Below the pieces are notes generated by a model. That model ran no database searches and was not told where the DNA came from. It saw nothing but the letters and a program-made list of their open reading frames with translations. DNA of 6,918 nucleotides from Nitrospiraceae bacterium. GTDB taxonomy: Bacteria; Nitrospirota; Thermodesulfovibrionia; Thermodesulfovibrionales; UBA9159. Every line of letters begins with the position of its first letter. The first letter of the stretch is position 1. The DNA lies in the NCBI GenBank assembly GCA_003453735.1, contig DMNE01000107.1, forward strand, positions 1 through 6,918. The letters run 5' to 3'. This document shows, piece after piece, positions 5,759 to 6,918 of the stretch. Both the position numbers and the translations under genes were made by a program.

Positions 5759-6715
5759 ATGAAGTCGATTCCTCTGCTTTCCGTAATCGTACCAGCATAT
5801 AACGAAGAGAGCGTATTAGAGGCTTTCCATCAGCGTCTATCGTCCGTACTGAACAGCTTACCGATGCAGACCGAGGTCTTATATGTGAACGATGGGAGCA
5901 CCGATCGGACCCTTGATGTCATTCGCTCGTTGCGAATGAATGACCATACCATCGGAATTGTTGATTTGAGCAGGAATTTTGGCAAGGAGATAGCAATGGC
6001 AGCAGGACTTGATCACGCTCACGGTGATGCAATCGTTGTGATAGACGCAGACTTACAAGATCCTCCCGAGCTAATTCCGGAGTTGATTCAGCACTGGCAA
6101 CAGGGTTATGACGGAGTATACGCTGTACGACTTTCAAGGCAGGGCGAGAGCTGGCTGAAAAAGATTACGGCGCATTTCTTTTACCGTCTGATCAATCGGC
6201 TAAGCGGCACACCTATACCTGAGGACACGGGAGATTTTCGCTTGCTGAGCCGAAGAGCGGTCGATTCTCTGAAAGGATTGCATGAGCAACACCGCTTCAC
6301 AAAGGGGCTGTTTACTTGGATAGGCTATCCTCAAAAAGCAGTGCATTACCATCGGAATCCCCGTCTTTCTGGGAAGACTAAATGGAATTATTGGCGCCTT
6401 TGGAACTTTGCCCTGGAGGGAATCACGTCTTTCACTACAGCGCCGCTTAAGATCGGAACGTATTTAGGTTTACTGGCCGCCCTGTCTGCCTTTCTTTACG
6501 CTGGGATAACCATCTATAAAACTCTCGCATTTGGCGAGCCTGTTCGTGGTTATCCCTCTTTAATGGTGGTGATCTTATTTCTTGGTGGCATTCAGCTTAT
6601 TGGCATTGGGATCATTGGTGAATATCTGGGGAGGGTGTTTGATGAAACTAAGGTGCGCCCGCTATATTTTTTGAAGGACTATATTCCCCCCGAACACGAT
6701 AATAAATCAACATAA
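5759..6715 (+). CDS. GtrB/DPM1-like polyprenyl-phosphate glycosyltransferase (GT2)
   Basis: The 318-residue product has the usual length and layout of bacterial GtrB-type enzymes. These move a hexose from a nucleotide sugar to undecaprenyl phosphate at the cytoplasmic face of the membrane. The GT-A domain covers about 1-225. It shows VPAYNE (11-16), NDGSTD (44-49), RNFGKE (72-77), the metal-binding DxD in DADLQDPPE (Asp96, Asp98; 96-104), and DTGDFRLL (156-163), which carries the family's conserved acidic residues. GKTKWNYW (205-212) follows. Two membrane helices at about 230-255 and 266-288 anchor the C-terminus, and it ends with IGEYLGRVFDETKVRPLY (286-303), typical of the family. All key residues are present, so it should be active. 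Sugar specificity (glucose, mannose, galactose, or aminoarabinose-type as in ArnC) cannot be read from sequence. It probably supplies the lipid-linked donor for the two upstream GT-C-type proteins. No gtrA-like flippase gene is adjacent. Confidence 0.92.
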   Translation: MKSIPLLSVIVPAYNEESVLEAFHQRLSSVLNSLPMQTEVLYVNDGSTDRTLDVIRSLRMNDHTIGIVDLSRNFGKEIAMAAGLDHAHGDAIVVIDADLQDPPELIPELIQHWQQGYDGVYAVRLSRQGESWLKKITAHFFYRLINRLSGTPIPEDTGDFRLLSRRAVDSLKGLHEQHRFTKGLFTWIGYPQKAVHYHRNPRLSGKTKWNYWRLWNFALEGITSFTTAPLKIGTYLGLLAALSAFLYAGITIYKTLAFGEPVRGYPSLMVVILFLGGIQLIGIGIIGEYLGRVFDETKVRPLYFLKDYIPPEHDNKST

Positions 6716-6777
6716 TTTTTTGTTCGACTGAGAAAACGGCTTGAGTATTTGCTTTTTTCGATTCAAGAACGAGAAGA

Positions 6778-6819
6778 GATCGGACTGCTCACTATCAGGT
6801 AGCGAAAATCACTCCGATC
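6778..6819. repeat. Short inverted repeat GATCGGA/TCCGATC downstream of the GtrB-like gene
   Basis: GATCGGA (6778-6784) and TCCGATC (6813-6819) are complementary across a 28-base spacer. No T-tract follows, so this is not a convincing terminator for the GtrB-like gene. It may be chance. Confidence 0.25.
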
Positions 6820-6917
6820 AGTTTATGCGCTATACCAAGCACTTCTTCTTGTAACGGCAACCACTCGGTGATCCTTTCAGGTAGTACTGTTTGAAGTATG
6901 CATTCAAAATGTCTAGA
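6795..6917 (-). CDS. Possible C-terminal fragment of a minus-strand gene entering from the right edge
   Basis: A minus-strand frame is open from the right edge (6917) for 40 codons and stops at 6795. It ends LQEEVLGIAHKLIGVIFAT. The composition is protein-like (Glu/Leu-rich, ending in a hydrophobic stretch), but 40 codons can occur by chance and I recognise no family. If real it converges on the GtrB-like gene, with about 80 bases between the two stops. Confidence 0.25.
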   Translation of the reverse strand, partial: SRHFECILQTVLPERITEWLPLQEEVLGIAHKLIGVIFAT

Positions 6918-6918
6918 A

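Noticed and set aside
6716..6790. T-runs after the GtrB-like gene, considered as an intrinsic terminator
   Set aside because: The T-runs at about 6716-6721 and 6753-6758 are not preceded by a GC-rich hairpin; only weak 5-bp pairings are visible.

Overview
The window reads as bacterial chromosome from a Gram-negative-like lineage. The evidence is a secreted c-type cytochrome, polytopic glycosyltransferases with an undecaprenyl-phosphate-type donor synthase, and a decayed IS1634-family insertion sequence. This combination is common in Nitrospirota and former Deltaproteobacteria, but nothing here fixes the taxon.

The left third (1-2309) is gene-poor. At the left edge, on the minus strand, lies the 5' part of a secreted cytochrome c-like protein: signal peptide, one CVGCH heme-binding motif, then a proline-threonine repeat that runs off the window. 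It is easily missed because its stop codon lies outside. Its roughly 240-base upstream stretch carries a perfect 12-bp inverted repeat and a sigma-54-like sequence. After an AT-rich stretch with a 14-bp hairpin comes a broken IS1634-family transposase (about 911-1609, minus strand). Its homology can be followed through at least three reading frames with internal stops. The part from about 1610 to 2309 holds no gene I can defend, only a weak minus-strand frame, an 8-bp tandem repeat and a 20-bp perfect palindrome.

The right two thirds (2310-6715) hold three plus-strand genes that make biochemical sense together. The first (507 aa) is a multi-pass GT-C-type membrane glycosyltransferase of the Agl23-associated (TIGR03663-like) family. 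The second starts two bases after it; it is a 561-aa multi-pass protein with GT-C-like features. After a 237-base gap comes a 318-aa GtrB/DPM1-type family 2 glycosyltransferase. In the likely scheme the GtrB-like enzyme loads a sugar onto a polyprenyl phosphate at the inner face of the membrane, and one or both GT-C proteins use the lipid-linked sugar on the outer face. No GtrA-type flippase is present in the window. Acceptor and sugar cannot be read from the sequence.

The last 200 bases hold a short minus-strand frame entering from the right edge and no clear terminator.

I see no tRNA, rRNA, CRISPR array, riboswitch or complete mobile element. The strongest new points are the unclosed cytochrome gene and the frame-by-frame reconstruction of the dead transposase. 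The paired GT-C genes with a GtrB-like donor enzyme are the most plausible place for an uncharacterised function.
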